Shown here one piece after another: positions 5,337 to 6,429 of a stretch of 6,429 nucleotides of DNA. This DNA is from Hyphomicrobiales bacterium (GTDB lineage Bacteria; Pseudomonadota; Alphaproteobacteria; Rhizobiales; Xanthobacteraceae): contig JACQTM010000263.1 in the NCBI GenBank assembly GCA_016210825.1, positions 1 to 6,429 of the forward strand. Reading direction: 5' to 3'. Each line of letters starts with the position of its first letter. Within the stretch, counting starts at the first letter, position 1. Under the pieces are notes generated by a model. It saw only the letters and a program-made list of their open reading frames with translations. It was not told the DNA's origin and searched no databases. Both the position numbers and the translations under genes were made by a program.

Positions 5337-6429
5337 TCATTCCGCGGCTTGCCGCCCGGCTTGACGCGGCTGTGCCTTTCTCAGCGCCGTCCACACCACT
5401 TGCGGTGTCGCCGGCATTGTCACCTGTTCGGACCCAATAGCATCCGTGATCGCGTTGATCACCGCGGCGGGTGCCGCGATCGCGCCGGCCTCCCCGCATC
5501 CCTTGATGCCGAGCGGATTCGACGGGCATTTTGTTGTCGTCATGTCGACTTTCAGCGCCGGGAGATGGTCGGCGCGCGGCATCGTGTAGTCCATCAGCGA
5601 GCCGGAAACGAGCTGGCCGTCCTTGTCGTAAACCGCGTTCTCGAGTAGCGCCTGGCCAATGCCGTGCGCGACGCCGCCATGTACCTGTCCCTCGACGATC
5701 ATCGGATTGATGATGGTGCCGAAATCGTCCACCGCCGTCCAGCCGACGATATTCGTTGCACCCGTCTCGATATCGACTTCGACCTCGCAGATGTGGCAAC
5801 CGGCGGGGAACGTAAAATTAGTCGGATCGTAGAACGCGCCTTCCTTCAACCCCGGTTCCAATTCCTGGCCGGAGAATTTATGCGCGACATAAGCGTTGAG
5901 CGTCACTTCGCCCCAGGCTGCCGATTTGTCGGTCCCGGCCACGGTAAACTTGCCATCCTTGAACTCGATGTCGCGTTCACTCGCCTCCAGCATGTGGGCG
6001 GCAACTTTCTTCGCCTTGGCCTCGACCTTGTCGAGCGCCTTCACGATCGCCGACATGCCGACCGCGGCCGAGCGCGAGCCATAGGTGCCCATGCCGAACT
6101 GCACCTTGTCGGTATCGCCATGCACGATCGAGACATTCTCGAACGGAATGCCGAGGCGCTCCGACACCAGTTGCGCGAAGGTGGTCTCATGCCCCTGCCC
6201 GTGCGCATGCGTGCCGGTGAGCACCTCCACGCTGCCGGTCGGATTGACCCGCACCTCGGCGGATTCCCATAAGCCCACGCCGGCGCCGAGCGAGCCGACC
6301 GCCTGTGACGGCGCGATGCCGCAGGCCTCGATATAGGTCGAGAAGCCCAAGCCGCGCAGTTTGCCGTGGCGTGCCGCCTCGCGCTTGCGCTTGGCGAAGC
6401 CCTTCACGTCGGCGATTTCCAGCGCCTTC
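5337..6429 (-). CDS. coxL: CoxL-like molybdopterin-binding large subunit (partial, C-terminal part)
   Basis: The C-terminal 363 residues of a xanthine dehydrogenase/CO dehydrogenase-family large subunit (usually about 770-800 residues); the N-terminal half lies beyond the right edge. The frame is open to the edge: KALEIAD precedes a GTG at 6405-6407 that is not the true start. Family landmarks are GKLRGLGFSTYIEACGIAPS, GTHAHGQGHETTFAQLVSERLG and GTYGSRSA (molybdopterin cofactor contacts), VDDFGTIINPMIVEGQVHGGVAHGIGQAL, and GIKGCGEAGAIAAP. The Glu of GCGEAG (codon 5490-5492) corresponds to the conserved catalytic base of the family. The active-site loop that separates true CO dehydrogenase (AYxCSFR) from form II enzymes (AYRGAGR) is outside the window, so the substrate is undecided. 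It is followed by the coxM-like gene; no 2Fe-2S subunit gene lies between or after them here, so it is probably upstream. Confidence 0.93.
   Translation of the reverse strand, partial: KALEIADVKGFAKRKREAARHGKLRGLGFSTYIEACGIAPSQAVGSLGAGVGLWESAEVRVNPTGSVEVLTGTHAHGQGHETTFAQLVSERLGIPFENVSIVHGDTDKVQFGMGTYGSRSAAVGMSAIVKALDKVEAKAKKVAAHMLEASERDIEFKDGKFTVAGTDKSAAWGEVTLNAYVAHKFSGQELEPGLKEGAFYDPTNFTFPAGCHICEVEVDIETGATNIVGWTAVDDFGTIINPMIVEGQVHGGVAHGIGQALLENAVYDKDGQLVSGSLMDYTMPRADHLPALKVDMTTTKCPSNPLGIKGCGEAGAIAAPAAVINAITDAIGSEQVTMPATPQVVWTALRKAQPRQAGRQAAE

Noticed and set aside
4450..5364. Plus-strand open frame of 304 codons
   Set aside because: Antisense to the clearly recognisable coxM-like gene and running into the palindromic repeat; its composition is that of a shadow frame.
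6405..6407. GTG as the start of the coxL-like gene
   Set aside because: The frame and the family similarity continue upstream to the window edge, and the protein would lack half of its usual length; the gene is simply cut by the window.

Overview
The window is GC-rich, almost fully coding, and looks like an alphaproteobacterial chromosome, most likely from the order Hyphomicrobiales (Bradyrhizobium, Xanthobacter or Rhodopseudomonas relatives). The evidence is the GC-rich codon use, a CoxL/CoxM/CoxD-type molybdenum hydroxylase locus, and a palindromic intergenic repeat (arms of the CCTCATCCTGAGG / TCTCGAAGGATGA type) that I know from that group. This taxonomic call is an inference.

Layout, left to right. 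Positions 1-282 (minus) hold the N-terminal 94 residues of a MoxR/CoxD-type AAA+ ATPase that runs off the left edge. Positions 283-419 are a divergent intergenic region. Positions 420-935 (plus) encode a small VOC-fold metalloprotein resembling the N-terminal half of CatE-type catechol 2,3-dioxygenases. The rest is on the minus strand. Listed in transcription order, from the right edge, it is: the C-terminal part of a CoxL-like molybdopterin subunit (5337-6429), a composite palindromic repeat (5236-5330), a complete CoxM-like FAD subunit (4396-5202), then a tight cluster of an ABC substrate-binding protein (3165-4226), ABC ATPase (2343-3155), ABC permease (1522-2346) and a RidA-family protein (1018-1479). 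The 2Fe-2S subunit (CoxS) is not in the window.

Functionally, the right side encodes parts of a xanthine dehydrogenase/CO dehydrogenase-family enzyme, and the ATPase at the left edge is of the type that helps mature such enzymes. The middle block encodes a nitrate/sulfonate/taurine (NMT1/THI5-like) uptake system coupled to RidA. The substrate of neither system can be read from the sequence. A reasonable inference is import and oxidation of a small organic, possibly nitrogen-containing, compound.

The most unusual feature is a near-perfect 39/40-bp direct repeat at 930-969 and 4394-4432. It brackets exactly the transporter-RidA block. The right copy is the genuine 3' end of the coxM-like gene. 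The left copy carries the stop codon of the VOC gene. This suggests that VOC and coxM once lay tail to tail with overlapping stop codons, and that the four-gene block was inserted between them with duplication of the junction.
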